A stretch of DNA of 64,000 nucleotides from Idiomarina sp. A28L. Its GTDB lineage: Bacteria > Pseudomonadota > Gammaproteobacteria > Enterobacterales > Alteromonadaceae. Both the position numbers and the translations under genes were made by a program. A model generated the notes under the pieces. It was not told the DNA's origin, did not search any database, and saw only the letters and a program-made list of their open reading frames with translations. Every line of letters starts with the position of its first letter. Position 1 is the stretch's first letter. Positions 28,881 to 38,950 of this stretch are shown here, piece after piece. The stretch is from the NCBI RefSeq assembly GCF_000218785.1, contig NZ_AFPO01000025.1:62001-126000 (forward strand), in the 5' to 3' direction.

Positions 28881-29054
28881 ATGATTCGATTTCTTTTCCT
28901 TATCCCCCTTTTGCTTTGCGTAATTTGGACACTGTACTTACAAATGCGCGGGCATAGAATTCGTGATGGCAAACAGGGATATATCTACATAATTGTAATT
29001 AGCGCAGTTATTGCGGCTTTTTATACAGTAATGCTCTGGCTCACCAACCTATGA
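28881..29054 (+). CDS. Small 57-residue membrane protein behind barA
   Basis: Starts MIRFLFLIPLLLCVIWTLYL, followed by a short positively charged loop (QMRGHRIRDGKQG) and a second hydrophobic helix (YIYIIVISAVIAAFYTVMLWL). This gives a two-helix hairpin with a cytoplasmic or periplasmic loop of about 13 residues. GGAG at 28870, overlapping the barA stop, lies 7 bases before the ATG, so translation is probably coupled. I do not recognise a family. Its position suggests co-expression with the kinase. Confidence 0.75.
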   Translation: MIRFLFLIPLLLCVIWTLYLQMRGHRIRDGKQGYIYIIVISAVIAAFYTVMLWLTNL

Positions 29055-29070
29055 ACCAGAGCATGATCAT

Positions 29071-29096
29071 CGCGCTGTAATCGTTTAAGCAGCGCG
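29071..29096. repeat. Inverted repeat between convergent operons
   Basis: CGCGCTG / CAGCGCG, 7 bp with a 12-base loop, between the end of the barA transcript and the end of oadB. There is no strong T run, so it is a weak terminator candidate at best. Confidence 0.35.
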
Positions 29097-29111
29097 TTAT
29101 TCACAAGTAAG

Positions 29112-30242
29112 TTAGCCAGCTAACGCTAACAAAATCCCTGCCGCCACGGCGGAACCAAGCACACCCGCAACATTTGGCCCCATAGCGTGCATCAGCAAGA
29201 AATTATGTTGGTTTGCACGCAAGCCTTCTTGATTCACTACCCGAGCCGCCATGGGCACTGCAGAAACGCCAGCAGCACCAATGAGTGGGTTGATATCCTG
29301 CTTGCTCACTACGTTCATTAATTTCGCCATCAGCACACCAGAAGCAGTTCCTAAACAAAAAGCAAAAGCTCCCAGCAACAAGATACCTAAGGTTTGCACA
29401 GTTAAGAATGAAGTAGCCGTAAGCTGCGCACCTACAGCCAACCCTAAGAAAATAGTTACTAGGTTAATAAGCTCATTTTGGGCCGCTTTACTTAAGCGAT
29501 CTACCACACCCGATTCACGCATGAGGTTACCAAAACAGAACATTCCGATAAGTGGTGCAGCTGTAGGCAACAATAAAAAGGTGAGTATCAGTACCATAAT
29601 AGGGAATAGTATCTTCGCCCGCTTCGATACCGGTTTCAGCTGCACCATTTTAATTTCGCGTTCTTTTTTAGTGGTTAACAAACGCATAATTGGTGGCTGT
29701 AATACGGGCACCAAGGCCATATACGAATAGGCAGCAACGGCAATCGCACCAAGTAACTCAGGAGCTAGCTGCGAGGATAAGTAAATCGCAGTGGGGCCAT
29801 CGGCACCGCCAATAATAGCGATAGCTGCCGCTTGCTGAATAGTGAATTCAACACCCGGCACTAAGTTCAGTGCAACCGCACCGATGAGAGTGGCAAATAT
29901 ACCAAACTGAGCGGCCGCCCCAAGCAGCAACATTCTTGGGTTTGCCAACAGCGCGCTAAAATCGGTCATGGCGCCAACGCCGAGAAATATCAACAACGGG
30001 AAAAGCCCAGTGGCAACACCAGAAGTATAGAGTGTGTGCAACACACCACCCGCTTCATTCATACCCGCTAACGGAATATTCGTGAGCACTGCGCCAAAGC
30101 CTATGGGCAGTAGTAGCAGCGGTTCGAATTTATGCACTATGGCTAGGTAGATGAGCACTAGCCCCACCACGATCATCACTAATGCACCAATAGTAAGCGA
30201 TGCAACACCCGTTGTTGCCCACAGGGTATTTAAGGTTTCCAA
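29112..30242 (-). CDS. oadB: Oxaloacetate decarboxylase, sodium-pump beta subunit
   Basis: Integral membrane carboxybiotin decarboxylase that couples CO2 release to sodium export. 376 residues with about nine to eleven hydrophobic helices. The family core is present: [31 protein letters not shown]-type region near residue 145 (with its sodium-site aspartate), [14 protein letters not shown], and an ending with [16 protein letters not shown] and [15 protein letters not shown]. Last gene of oadG-oadA-oadB, 3 bases after oadA. Confidence 0.95.
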   Translation of the reverse strand: METLNTLWATTGVASLTIGALVMIVVGLVLIYLAIVHKFEPLLLLPIGFGAVLTNIPLAGMNEAGGVLHTLYTSGVATGLFPLLIFLGVGAMTDFSALLANPRMLLLGAAAQFGIFATLIGAVALNLVPGVEFTIQQAAAIAIIGGADGPTAIYLSSQLAPELLGAIAVAAYSYMALVPVLQPPIMRLLTTKKEREIKMVQLKPVSKRAKILFPIMVLILTFLLLPTAAPLIGMFCFGNLMRESGVVDRLSKAAQNELINLVTIFLGLAVGAQLTATSFLTVQTLGILLLGAFAFCLGTASGVLMAKLMNVVSKQDINPLIGAAGVSAVPMAARVVNQEGLRANQHNFLLMHAMGPNVAGVLGSAVAAGILLALAG

Positions 30243-30245
30243 AGC

Positions 30246-32054
30246 TTAAGCTCCTTGCAACGTTAACAACACATCACCAGAAATTACGCTATCACCCTCG
30301 CGCGCTGTTATTTCTGCCACTGTGCCAGCGATTTCGGTACGCACTTCAGTTTCCATCTTCATCGCTTCCAGAATAACCACTACATCACCTGCCGCCACTT
30401 TATCGCCTGGCTTCACTTGGTATTTCCAAAGGTTGCCAGATAAAGGCGCGTTTACCGGGCGTGTATCGCCGCTTACTGGTTTATCAGATGTTTTCGATAC
30501 ACTTTGCTGTTCATTGCTTTTACTTAGTGCCTGAGCTTGTTCAGAAGCTTTCAAGCTTCCATCCGGCCCTACTTCTACAGAGAAACATTCTCCAGAAATA
30601 CAAACATCATACCGTTCAATACTGTTATCACCGGTTTCTGATTTCTGCACCGGTTTTTCTTTCTCAGTGCCTGGAGCAGGTTCAAAAGCGCTAGGGTCGT
30701 CTCTATTTTTTAGGAATTTCAAGCCGATTTGTGGGAAAAGCGCATAAGTGAGAACATCATCCACTTCCGCTTCCGCCAGCCGAATCTTTTCAGCCTTAGC
30801 TTTTGCTTGCAGTTCTTTGGTTAAATCATCTAGTTCATTTTCAAGCAAATCAGCTGGCCGGCAAGTAATAGGCTCAGCGTCGCCCAATACTGTTTTTTGT
30901 AATTCAGCATTTACCGGAGCCGCTGTAGCACCGTATTCGCCTTTTAAAACACCTGCCGTTTCTTTGGTTACTGATTTATACCGTTCACCAGTAAGTACGT
31001 TCAAAACAGCCTGTGTTCCAACAATTTGTGAGGTTGGCGTAACTAATGGAATAAAACCAAGATCTTCGCGAACCCGCGGAATTTCCTCCAACACGGCATC
31101 AAATTTATCCAATGCTTTTTGCTCGCGTAACTGGTTTTCCATATTGGTTAACATACCGCCTGGCACCTGCGCCAAAAGAATACGCGCATCAACACCTTTT
31201 AAAGAACCTTCAAAGCGTGCATATTTTTTTCGCACATGGCGGAAGTACCCAGCGATCTCTTCCAAAGCTACTAAATCGAGGCCGGTATCGCGTTCAGTGC
31301 CTTCTACCATAGCTACAAGAGTTTCTGTTGCACTGTGCCCGTACGTCATGCTCATGGAAGAAATAGCCGTATCTAGCATATCTATGCCGGCATCAATCGC
31401 TTTTTGATATGTTGCGGTGCTTAATCCTGTTGTTGCATGGCATTGCATTGCAACTGGAATCTTGAGGTTAGCTTTTAAATCGGTAATTAACGCTTCCGCT
31501 TCATATGGGCGTAAAAGGCCTGCCATATCTTTAATACAAATCGAATGGCACCCTAACGCTTCCATTTCTAGCGCCATAGATACCCAACGTTCACGAGTGT
31601 GCACTGGGCTTACAGTATACGATAAAGTACCTTGTGCATGGCCATCGTTGGCTATCGTGGCTTCTATCGCTGTTTTCAAATTACGAACATCGTTCATCGC
31701 ATCAAAAATACGGAAAACATCCACGCCATTAACGCGAGCACGCTCTACAAATCGTTTAACCACATCATCTGCATAATGGCGATAACCAAGCAGGTTTTGC
31801 CCGCGTAGTAACATTTGTTGGCGCGTATTTGGCATCGCCTTTTTCAATTCTCGCAAACGTTCCCAAGGATCTTCACCTAAGTAACGAATACACGAATCAA
31901 ACGTTGCTCCACCCCATGTTTCTAAAGACCAGTAGCCAATTTTATCGAGTTTCTCTGCGATCGGTAACATATCGTCGATTCGCAAACGAGTGGCCAAAAG
32001 TGATTGATGGGCATCTCGAAGAACAAGCTCGGTTAGTAAAAGAGGTTTAGACAT
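30246..32054 (-). CDS. oadA: Oxaloacetate decarboxylase alpha subunit (biotin carrier)
   Basis: Transfers the carboxyl group of oxaloacetate to biotin. 602 residues: an N-terminal carboxyltransferase barrel ([36 protein letters not shown]), a conserved central domain, then a linker rich in Ser, Lys and Gln (about 470-520). A biotinyl domain follows with the attachment lysine at about residue 566 (EAMKME). The ribosome site (AGGAG) lies across the oadG stop, 3 bases apart, so expression is coupled. With OadB and OadG it makes a sodium-exporting pyruvate-forming complex. Confidence 0.96.
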   Translation of the reverse strand: MSKPLLLTELVLRDAHQSLLATRLRIDDMLPIAEKLDKIGYWSLETWGGATFDSCIRYLGEDPWERLRELKKAMPNTRQQMLLRGQNLLGYRHYADDVVKRFVERARVNGVDVFRIFDAMNDVRNLKTAIEATIANDGHAQGTLSYTVSPVHTRERWVSMALEMEALGCHSICIKDMAGLLRPYEAEALITDLKANLKIPVAMQCHATTGLSTATYQKAIDAGIDMLDTAISSMSMTYGHSATETLVAMVEGTERDTGLDLVALEEIAGYFRHVRKKYARFEGSLKGVDARILLAQVPGGMLTNMENQLREQKALDKFDAVLEEIPRVREDLGFIPLVTPTSQIVGTQAVLNVLTGERYKSVTKETAGVLKGEYGATAAPVNAELQKTVLGDAEPITCRPADLLENELDDLTKELQAKAKAEKIRLAEAEVDDVLTYALFPQIGLKFLKNRDDPSAFEPAPGTEKEKPVQKSETGDNSIERYDVCISGECFSVEVGPDGSLKASEQAQALSKSNEQQSVSKTSDKPVSGDTRPVNAPLSGNLWKYQVKPGDKVAAGDVVVILEAMKMETEVRTEIAGTVAEITAREGDSVISGDVLLTLQGA

Positions 32055-32057
32055 GAA

Positions 32058-32336
32058 TTACTCCTGTGGGTCTGCAGCACTTCCTCGCGCCTGCCGATAT
32101 TTTTGAACTGCAACGGTAACCGCAGCAAGCTTGGCTGCAGAAGATGCCTTACTTGGCGTTTCAGATTCGGGTAGGTTTTTGCTTGCAGATTGGGTTTCAT
32201 CAGTTTTAGCAACTGCAATCTCGGGAAATAGCTTAGTAAGCAACCCAACGGCAAAGGTTAATACAATCAGAAATACAAATACGCCGCCCATTCCGGCAAG
32301 CATTATTTCAAATGTATCGGCAAACAATTCAGACAT
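32058..32336 (-). CDS. oadG: Oxaloacetate decarboxylase gamma subunit
   Basis: Small membrane subunit that assembles OadA with OadB. 92 residues: one N-terminal transmembrane helix (MLAGMGGVFVFLIVLTFAVG), then an Ala/Lys/Ser-rich linker and a short C-terminal segment (VQKYRQARGSAADPQE) that binds OadA in this family. The frame extends up to 32465, but the upstream part lacks family character; the ATG at 32336 with GGGG in front gives the usual length. First gene of the operon. Confidence 0.88.
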   Translation of the reverse strand: MSELFADTFEIMLAGMGGVFVFLIVLTFAVGLLTKLFPEIAVAKTDETQSASKNLPESETPSKASSAAKLAAVTVAVQKYRQARGSAADPQE

Positions 32337-32491
32337 AATACGCCCCAGCAATGAATGCTTAATCGACTTGCGTTTAAGTTTGTTATTCAATTGTAAAGTG
32401 GACACGCGGGAAAGGAAAGGCCTAACCCTATGCAGCAGAATGATAAGGGGTATAGCGACAAACAATAAAGGATTGTAATGAGGGGAATCAA

Positions 32492-32568
32492 TGGCGCGCT
32501 CGGGAGGATTCGAACCTCCGACCGCCTGGTTCGTAGCCAGGTACTCTATCCAGCTGAGCTACGAGCGC
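32492..32568 (-). tRNA. tRNA-Arg(ACG), copy distal to the promoter
   Basis: 77 bases including encoded CCA; acceptor GCGCTCG / CGAGCGC, anticodon loop CTACGAA with anticodon ACG (read as ICG), T loop TTCGAAT. Identical in sequence to the copy at 32626. Confidence 0.97.
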
Positions 32569-32625
32569 GTATTGACCCTATTGAACATGGTGCTTTGTAC
32601 ACAAGTTGTTTGCAAAGTTTTGAAT

Positions 32626-32702
32626 TGGCGCGCTCGGGAGGATTCGAACCTCCGACCGCCTGGTTCGTAGCCAGGTACTCTATCCAGCTGAGCTACGAGC
32701 GC
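32626..32702 (-). tRNA. tRNA-Arg(ACG), copy proximal to the promoter
   Basis: Same 77-base cloverleaf with encoded CCA and anticodon ACG; 57 bases separate it from the next copy. Part of a tRNA-Ser/Arg/Arg unit. Confidence 0.97.
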
Positions 32703-32787
32703 GTCACGAAATGAATTCTAGCAAAAAACTAAAGGAGTGTCCGAAAACATACTTCTAATTTTCTATTATGCATCATCTTATCAAAAC

Positions 32788-32880
32788 TGGCGGTGAGGGA
32801 GGGATTCGAACCCTCGATAGGGCTATAAACCCTATACTCCCTTAGCAGGGGAGCGCCTTCAGCCGCTCGGCCACCTCACC
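32788..32880 (-). tRNA. tRNA-Ser(GCT)
   Basis: 93-base class II tRNA with a long variable arm (AGTATAGGGTTTATAGCCCT region), acceptor GGTGAGG / CCTCACC, anticodon GCT reading AGC/AGU, and encoded CCA. First in a unit with two tRNA-Arg genes and next to csrA, as in E. coli (alaS-csrA-serV-argV). Confidence 0.96.
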
Positions 32881-32897
32881 GCAACTTGTGGGCACGA

Positions 32898-32925
32898 ATG
32901 ATAGCGATTTGAGCGAGCATGTCAA
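32898..32925 (-). promoter_or_regulatory. Promoter of the tRNA-Ser/Arg unit
   Basis: On the minus strand, perfect TTGACA and TATCAT are separated by 16 bases, ending 18 bases before the tRNA-Ser 5' end. Confidence 0.75.
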
Positions 32926-33007
32926 ACGCTTTTTTATCTTTGCGCTACTAACTGCGGCATATTTAAGCATTATGTCTAAATTTTGCCACTTTTATCGAGA
33001 TTTGCAA

Positions 33008-33031
33008 AAGAAAAGCCGGCATAGCCGGCTT
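33008..33031 (-). terminator. Terminator of csrA
   Basis: AAGCCGGC / GCCGGCTT stem with a 3-base loop; on the minus strand it is followed by TTTTCTTTT, 55 bases after the csrA stop. The plus strand is also T-rich after the stem. Confidence 0.8.
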
Positions 33032-33085
33032 CTTTATTCTTTGTCTGTTCTTTCAATTTCTGCGAAAAATCACCAGAATAAATGC

Positions 33086-33274
33086 TTATTCGTTCTCGGC
33101 ATTTTCTTCTTTTTCAGCTTGAATTCGCATATATATTTCTTCACGATGAACTGAAACATCTTTCGGAGCATTAACACCGATGCGTACTTGGTTTCCCTTT
33201 ACGCCCAAGACAGTGACCGTTACATCATCACCGATCATTAATGTCTCTCCGACACGTCGCGTTAGAATTAGCAT
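33086..33274 (-). CDS. csrA: Carbon storage regulator CsrA
   Basis: Dimeric RNA-binding post-transcriptional regulator that binds GGA in hairpin loops of mRNA leaders. 62 residues with the conserved [16 protein letters not shown] strand and the RNA-contacting Arg44 (VHREEIY). It lies between alaS and tRNA-Ser as in E. coli. Its activity is normally antagonised by small RNAs under BarA control, and a BarA-type kinase is encoded about 4 kb away. Confidence 0.97.
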   Translation of the reverse strand: MLILTRRVGETLMIGDDVTVTVLGVKGNQVRIGVNAPKDVSVHREEIYMRIQAEKEENAENE

Positions 33275-33624
33275 CCATCTGCTCCTTTCAAGTTAGCTTC
33301 TCGTGCGACCCACTGTGACGCACTAAAACAGAAGCTTGGGCATAGTATCAACTTCCCTACATTTCGCGATATGACAATCTTCATATTTAGCCGCTATTTT
33401 CTGATCTCTTCTGTTCTTTCCGCGATTCCTTTTACATGGGAGTTTCGCGGTATAGAGAAGGATCGATAGAACATATGACAGCTTCTGATTAAATCTTAGC
33501 ACAGCACATTAGAATAAGTAGTGAATCACAAAGATTCCGTACGAAAATCAATAATCTTTACACTTTCATAACGTACGGAAAAAATCACTGCCTAATTTGC
33601 TACTACCTGCTTGCCATGAAAGCG
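33275..33624. other. Intergenic region between alaS and csrA
   Basis: 350 bases without a supported gene, expected to hold the csrA promoters. A 9-bp perfect inverted repeat TTCCGTACG / CGTACGGAA lies at 33535-33543 and 33572-33580 with a 28-base AT-rich gap, 45 bases beyond the alaS stop. It could be an alaS 3' structure or a protein-binding site. Confidence 0.5.
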
Positions 33625-36231
33625 TTAAATCAACTTTTCATGCAACCAAGTTGTGGTTTCTGCTAATGCTTTATCTAAGTTATCTGGCTCAGTACCACCG
33701 GCTTGCGCCATATCGGGCCGCCCGCCACCTTTACCACCTACCATCGATGCTGTAAAATTAACCAAATCGCCCGCTTTAACTTTAGCAGTTAAACCCTTGG
33801 TAACTCCCGCAATCAAACTTACTTTCCCATCTTGGCGTAAACCTAAAACAACAATACCTTCACCAAGCCGGTTTTTTAAATCATCTACCATTTCACGCAA
33901 AGCTTTTGCTTCTGTGTTATGTACTTCAGCTACAATCACTTTTGCACCATGCACATCTTTTGCTTCATCTAGCAAAGATGCGCCTGCTTGCGCAGATGCC
34001 TGCTTTTGCAGATCAGCTAGTTCCTTCTCAAGCAACTTCTGTTTTCCTAACATTTGTTCTATACGATCAGCGAGTGCGGCAGGATCACTCTTTAACAAGC
34101 TTGCCGCTTCCATGAGCTTTTGTTGCTGCGCCAAATTATAAGCAACTGCGCCAGCACCGGTAACCGCATCTATCCGGCGCACGCCGGACGCAATTCCAGC
34201 TTCTGCAACCACCCGGAAACCACCGATATCACCAGTGCGTTCCACATGAGTTCCACCACAGAGCTCAAGCGAGTAATCGCTCATTTGCACTACCCGCACA
34301 TCATCGGCATATTTCTCACCAAACAATGCCATAGCCCCACGAGCTTTGGCTTCTTCAATCGGTAAAATATCAGTAGTTAACGCAACGTTTAATCGAATTT
34401 GTTCGTTTACTTGCGCTTCAATAGCTTGTAGTTCAGCAGCAGTAACCGCTTGCGGGTGAGCAAAATCAAAACGCAACCGTTGCTCATTCACTAACGAGCC
34501 CTTCTGCGCCACATGCTCGCCTAAAACATTGCGTAATGCCGCGTGTATCAAATGGGTCGCCGAATGGTTACGGCGAATCGCCCAACGGCGCTCATCATCA
34601 ACCACCGCCAATACACTATCACCTACTTTCAAATCGATATCGGCAGTACCGTGATGCCCGATCGCCTTGCCAATGTATTGCGTATCGGTAACCGTATACA
34701 CCGGTTCACCAGCCACCTCTAACACACCAATATCACCCACTTGCCCGCCACTTTCGGCGTAGAAAGGGGTGCTATTTAACACTACAATGCCCTCTTCACC
34801 TGTTGCCAACTGCGCAACTGATTCACCGCCAACAAAAATTTCGGCAATAGTAGCGTTGCTTTCATAGGCACTATAGCCTTGAAACTCGGAAACTACTTCG
34901 GATTTTAACCGTTCGTTATAATCAGCGCCGAATTGCGAAGCTTGTTGTGCTCGAGCGCGTTGTTCCGCCATGGCTTTATCAAAACCTGCTTGATCTAATG
35001 CAAACCCGCGTTCACGCAAAATATCGGCCGTTAAATCGTAAGGGAAGCCATAGGTATCGTAGAGTTTAAACGCAACATCACCTGCTAATGTGCCGCCTTC
35101 TGGTAAGGTAGCTACTTCTTCTTCAAGCAAGCTCATACCGCGCTGTAAGGTGCGAGCAAACTGCTGCTCTTCTTGCAAAAGTGCTTTTTCAATGCGTTCT
35201 TGCGCACCAGTAAGCTCAGGGAAAGCTTCACCCATTAAGTTCACAAGTTCAGCTACTAGTTTATGGAAAAAGGCTCCGCTAGCACCTAACTTTGAACCGT
35301 GGCGCACTGCCCGGCGAATAATACGGCGTAGCACATAACCCCGGCCTTCATTTGATGGCAACACACCATCGGCAATTAAGAATGAACAAGAGCGAATATG
35401 ATCAGCGATAACCCGCAGCGATTGTGCCGAGAGTTCTTCCGTACCAACCGCTTCCGCAGCCGCCTTAATCAAGGCCACAAAGGTATCGGTTTCATAGTTC
35501 GAATGAACATGCTGTAACACTGCGGCAATGCGCTCAAGGCCCATTCCAGTATCTACCGAAGGTTGTGGTAATGGTTCCATAGAGCCATCGGCTTGGCGGT
35601 TAAACTGCATGAAAACCAAGTTCCAAATCTCAATATAACGATCGCCATCTTCTTCTGGCGTTCCTGGAGGCCCACCCCATACTTCCTCACCATGATCATA
35701 GAAAATTTCTGAACACGGCCCACATGGCCCAGTATCACCCATTTGCCAGAAGTTATCTTTGGCACCAATACGGCTAATACGCTCGTGAGGCACACCCATT
35801 TCATCGGCCCAGATATCGTAGGCTTCATCATCTTCTTCAAATACCGTAACCCAAAGCTTTTCTTTTGGCAGCTTTAGCTCTTCAGTTAAAAACGACCACG
35901 CATATTGAATCGCCTCGCGTTTAAAATAATCGCCAAAACTAAAATTACCGAGCATTTCAAAAAACGTATGGTGGCGCGCTGTATAACCTACGTTCTCTAA
36001 ATCGTTGTGTTTACCACCAGCGCGAACACAGCGTTGTGAGCTGGTTGCTCGTGTATAGCTGCGCTTATCTGTACCCAAAAATACATCTTTGAATGGCACC
36101 ATTCCGGCATTGGTAAATAACAAGGTTGCATCATTACCCGGAATCAACGAGGAACTTTGCACAACCTGATGGCCACGCTCAGCGAAGAAATTCAAAAAAG
36201 CCGTACGGATTTCGGCGCTTGTCATGCTCAT
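33625..36231 (-). CDS. alaS: Alanyl-tRNA synthetase
   Basis: Charges tRNA-Ala with alanine and edits mischarged Ser/Gly. 868 residues (E. coli 876): a class II catalytic domain ([38 protein letters not shown]), then an editing domain with [12 protein letters not shown] and the zinc-binding [15 protein letters not shown]. The C-terminal C-Ala domain ends in [19 protein letters not shown] precedes the ATG at 36231 by 8 bases. Between recX and csrA, a strongly conserved gammaproteobacterial order. Confidence 0.98.
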   Translation of the reverse strand: MSMTSAEIRTAFLNFFAERGHQVVQSSSLIPGNDATLLFTNAGMVPFKDVFLGTDKRSYTRATSSQRCVRAGGKHNDLENVGYTARHHTFFEMLGNFSFGDYFKREAIQYAWSFLTEELKLPKEKLWVTVFEEDDEAYDIWADEMGVPHERISRIGAKDNFWQMGDTGPCGPCSEIFYDHGEEVWGGPPGTPEEDGDRYIEIWNLVFMQFNRQADGSMEPLPQPSVDTGMGLERIAAVLQHVHSNYETDTFVALIKAAAEAVGTEELSAQSLRVIADHIRSCSFLIADGVLPSNEGRGYVLRRIIRRAVRHGSKLGASGAFFHKLVAELVNLMGEAFPELTGAQERIEKALLQEEQQFARTLQRGMSLLEEEVATLPEGGTLAGDVAFKLYDTYGFPYDLTADILRERGFALDQAGFDKAMAEQRARAQQASQFGADYNERLKSEVVSEFQGYSAYESNATIAEIFVGGESVAQLATGEEGIVVLNSTPFYAESGGQVGDIGVLEVAGEPVYTVTDTQYIGKAIGHHGTADIDLKVGDSVLAVVDDERRWAIRRNHSATHLIHAALRNVLGEHVAQKGSLVNEQRLRFDFAHPQAVTAAELQAIEAQVNEQIRLNVALTTDILPIEEAKARGAMALFGEKYADDVRVVQMSDYSLELCGGTHVERTGDIGGFRVVAEAGIASGVRRIDAVTGAGAVAYNLAQQQKLMEAASLLKSDPAALADRIEQMLGKQKLLEKELADLQKQASAQAGASLLDEAKDVHGAKVIVAEVHNTEAKALREMVDDLKNRLGEGIVVLGLRQDGKVSLIAGVTKGLTAKVKAGDLVNFTASMVGGKGGGRPDMAQAGGTEPDNLDKALAETTTWLHEKLI

Positions 36232-36388
36232 AAGTACTATCCTGCCTTGAGTTCGTATCTTGAGTTAGTTATTTGGGTTTATCATATGGTTTTGCAAGCA
36301 TCTCGCTACTTATAAACGCACCAGCTAGAGTAATTTAGATGCATCGAACAGGAGAAGATAAAGGGGGTTAGATTAGCATAGAGAGGGC

Positions 36389-36898
36389 TCAGAAAACAGC
36401 CACTTCGTCATCATCTTCCGCAGCTGAAATCGCCGCATATACTTGCTCAGCGGTGAATCCGCGTTGCGCCAAAAAGCGTTGTCGCTTAGCTCTTTCTTTT
36501 GGTTCTAATAATTTAAACTCAATAGATTTAGCAAAGCGCCGTTGATAACGATCTTTTGCCAATTCACGCCAATCGGGGGCGCTTTCATTAAAAACAGCTT
36601 CGATTTCTAAATCAGAAAGGCCTTTTTGGCTCATTTCCATACGAATTCGTAAAGGCCCATACCCCTGCTCTACTCGCTGGCGAAAAAAGCTTGCGGCAAA
36701 GCGTTCATTTGATTGCCATTGCCTGTTTTGCAAGCGTTCAAGCACACGCTTAATAGCATCAACATCAAACCCTTTGTGCTCAAGCTTGCGCCGCAGCTCA
36801 TATTCGCTGTGCTCTCTTCGGCTGAGTAAATCTACCGCACGATGTTCAATAGCGCGCTCATCGCTCGGATCTTTGGGGGCTTTTGGGTATCGATTCAT
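36389..36898 (-). CDS. recX: RecA regulatory protein RecX
   Basis: Small helical-repeat protein that caps and limits RecA filaments. 169 residues with family words RREHSEYELRRKLEHKGFD, FAASFFRQRVEQGYGPLRIRMEM-type segments and EPKERAKRQRFLAQRGF. recX normally directly follows recA, but here a SIMPL-domain lipoprotein gene lies upstream and recA is absent from the window, so recX has its own transcription unit ahead of alaS. Confidence 0.92.
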   Translation of the reverse strand: MNRYPKAPKDPSDERAIEHRAVDLLSRREHSEYELRRKLEHKGFDVDAIKRVLERLQNRQWQSNERFAASFFRQRVEQGYGPLRIRMEMSQKGLSDLEIEAVFNESAPDWRELAKDRYQRRFAKSIEFKLLEPKERAKRQRFLAQRGFTAEQVYAAISAAEDDDEVAVF

Positions 36899-36973
36899 TC
36901 TTTATTTATAATCAGTACTAATCATTTACATTCTGGGGGCTTTCCGCCACCCAGAATACCGATGTGGTTGCCA

Positions 36974-37711
36974 TTATTCTAAAATGAACTTAACACTCAC
37001 AGACACCGATAAGCTCTGCTGCCCTACTTCTGTTACTGAATCTGCCGAGCTTCGCATCACCATCATGCCTTCAGTAACCGCAGGCGCTGAACCATGCTCA
37101 ATAACCTCTTGTACCCGCGCAATACTGCGGTTACTCGCTGCAGCAAGCTCTTCCGCTTTCTGCCAAGCCTGCGCCATAGCATCAGCTCGCGCCAAGGCAT
37201 ACAGAGGAGCCGGGTCGGCTACTTGAAAACGAACTTGCTCAACTCGGCCAATATCAGCGGCTAACGCTTGATCAATCACCACGTCGAACGATGCAATATC
37301 ATCCAGCTTCACATTCACTGAGCGGCTTACCCGATAACCGAGAAACTCTTGCTGACCATCACGGTAGTTATAACGTGGCGTAACCTCCACCTGCCAAGAA
37401 CTAATATTCTCACGCGGTACGTTAAGTTCGGAGAGCACATCTAAAAACGTGCTGGTTGTATTATCAACTTCTTGCTTTAGCACTCCAAGCTCATCGCCAT
37501 CTTCAACAATTACAAACCGCAATAAAGCTTGATCGGGAATTCCTTGCGCTGAACCAGAGGCCTGCACGTGAATGCTATCAACATTGTTCATCGGCCCATA
37601 AGCGCCGGTGTGCTGTTGCCCGCAACCCATTAATGTAACCAAAGCAATGAATGAAACTAGAACTGTGGAAGCCTTCACCCATGCGAAATTTTTAATCTTC
37701 AACGTATTCAT
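36974..37711 (-). CDS. SIMPL-domain lipoprotein
   Basis: About 245 residues with a lipoprotein signal (VLVSFIALVTLMGC, lipobox Cys30) and a SIMPL/DUF541 domain (VQASGSAQGIPDQALLRF, SSWQVEVTPRYNYRDGQQ, ALARADAMAQAWQKAEELA). SIMPL proteins are periplasmic oligomers of unclear function, linked to oxidative stress in E. coli YggE. The frame extends to 37819, but the ATG at 37711 starts the signal peptide. Lies behind the agmatine deiminase family gene on the same strand, 73 bases apart. Confidence 0.85.
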   Translation of the reverse strand: MNTLKIKNFAWVKASTVLVSFIALVTLMGCGQQHTGAYGPMNNVDSIHVQASGSAQGIPDQALLRFVIVEDGDELGVLKQEVDNTTSTFLDVLSELNVPRENISSWQVEVTPRYNYRDGQQEFLGYRVSRSVNVKLDDIASFDVVIDQALAADIGRVEQVRFQVADPAPLYALARADAMAQAWQKAEELAAASNRSIARVQEVIEHGSAPAVTEGMMVMRSSADSVTEVGQQSLSVSVSVKFILE

Positions 37712-37784
37712 TTTATGCCCCTTGAAGCTGTATTTACGATTTAACCGGCGAACTAATTCACTAGGTAAGTAATAGTAATAACCT

Positions 37785-38945
37785 TCAATAAACGAAGCTT
37801 GCACAATGCCAACCGCCACCGCCTACTAACAATGCACGAGCTGGCACCGTTACTACCCGATACTCAGGCAACCACTTTGCCATCAGGTTCCGCGCAATAT
37901 CATCGGTAGGTAGGCCAAAGCCCGGCATTACAATTAATTTACTTGCAAAACCACCGCTAGCTGAATCTCCGTTAGCGTTAACTCGCAAAAAATTCACGTA
38001 GCTCGCCATAAGCGGCATACCCGCTATGCGCCGCCGAACACCATGCCGCTGTTTGATATCAACCGCTTCTGCAGCACTTAAACGCGGTGCGCGCGGTAAC
38101 GGCAGCTTGTGAATCACAAATGCCCGACCGTGCGCATCTACCGCATCATCGAAAAAATCAAACACACGCCTGCAGGTCGCATAGTCTGGATGGCTAGCAT
38201 CATCAGTATAAGCAATAACTACCTCACCGGGCGCAATAAAAGCAGCAAGGTTATCAACATGCCCGCCGGTTTCATCAGCAGCTAAACGCCCCGGCACCAT
38301 CAAAACTTTTTCGATACCGAAGCAACCCTGTAGTTTCAGCCGAAACTCGGCAGCAGTTAAGCCATCGTTACCTGGCCGAAATAATATACTTCCAGCACAA
38401 GCAATAGCGGTGCCTTCACCATCATGATGCAAAGCCCCCCCTTCCAAAACCATTTTATCTTCTGCAATACCGGCGCCTAATTTCAGCAAGCCAAGTTTCT
38501 CACTCAACCAATTTCGAGCTTGAATATCATCGTTGAACTGATCATCGATACCGCCCCAACCATCGAACTGAAAATGCCACGCAGAAGCTTGTTCATTCTT
38601 ACTGGTTTGCTTAGCGGCGAAAGGAGCGCAATCACGCAGCCAAATATCACCATAAGCAACTTCGTGTAACTGAATAGCAAGTGCCGCGCTAAATGCTTGT
38701 TTGGCTAATAGCGCTTGCACAGCATCAGTATGGCCAACCGCCACTTGTAAATTCACTGGAATTTGAGCATCCGCAAGTTCCTGCAACAGAAGTAAAAACT
38801 CCTGCTGCACCGGCGCTAGCTCACCCGGCTGCTGCGGCCAAATTTCTTCACGATAGGGCCACCGCAACCAAACACTGTGGCTTTCGCTCCACTCGGTGCG
38901 AAGCTGAATCGCACCTGTTTCATTCACTGATAATGCGCTATTCAT
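37785..38945 (-). CDS. Agmatine deiminase family protein
   Basis: Predicted to hydrolyse agmatine to N-carbamoylputrescine (polyamine route). 386 residues with the guanidine-modifying fold: SVWLRWPYREEIWP, WLRDCAPF, EGGALHHDGEGT, ADETGGHVDNLAAF and the catalytic GGGGWHCASF cysteine close to the C terminus. Several motifs deviate from canonical AguA (RDTGP and DGHVDN there; RDCAP and GGHVDN here), so the substrate could be a related guanidine. Starts 5 bases after the rluB stop, hence the same operon. Family call confident, substrate less so. Confidence 0.8.
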   Translation of the reverse strand: MNSALSVNETGAIQLRTEWSESHSVWLRWPYREEIWPQQPGELAPVQQEFLLLLQELADAQIPVNLQVAVGHTDAVQALLAKQAFSAALAIQLHEVAYGDIWLRDCAPFAAKQTSKNEQASAWHFQFDGWGGIDDQFNDDIQARNWLSEKLGLLKLGAGIAEDKMVLEGGALHHDGEGTAIACAGSILFRPGNDGLTAAEFRLKLQGCFGIEKVLMVPGRLAADETGGHVDNLAAFIAPGEVVIAYTDDASHPDYATCRRVFDFFDDAVDAHGRAFVIHKLPLPRAPRLSAAEAVDIKQRHGVRRRIAGMPLMASYVNFLRVNANGDSASGGFASKLIVMPGFGLPTDDIARNLMAKWLPEYRVVTVPARALLVGGGGWHCASFVY

Positions 38946-38950
38946 ACTAA

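Noticed and set aside
32337-32465. N-terminal extension of oadG by 43 residues
   Set aside because: The extension is basic, lacks a ribosome site, and would place unrelated sequence before the expected N-terminal membrane helix; the ATG at 32336 fits family length.
32478-32714. Plus-strand frame of 78 codons with GRIRTSDRLVRSQVLYP
   Set aside because: It is antisense to the two tRNA-Arg genes; this peptide is a common spurious translation of tRNA-Arg.
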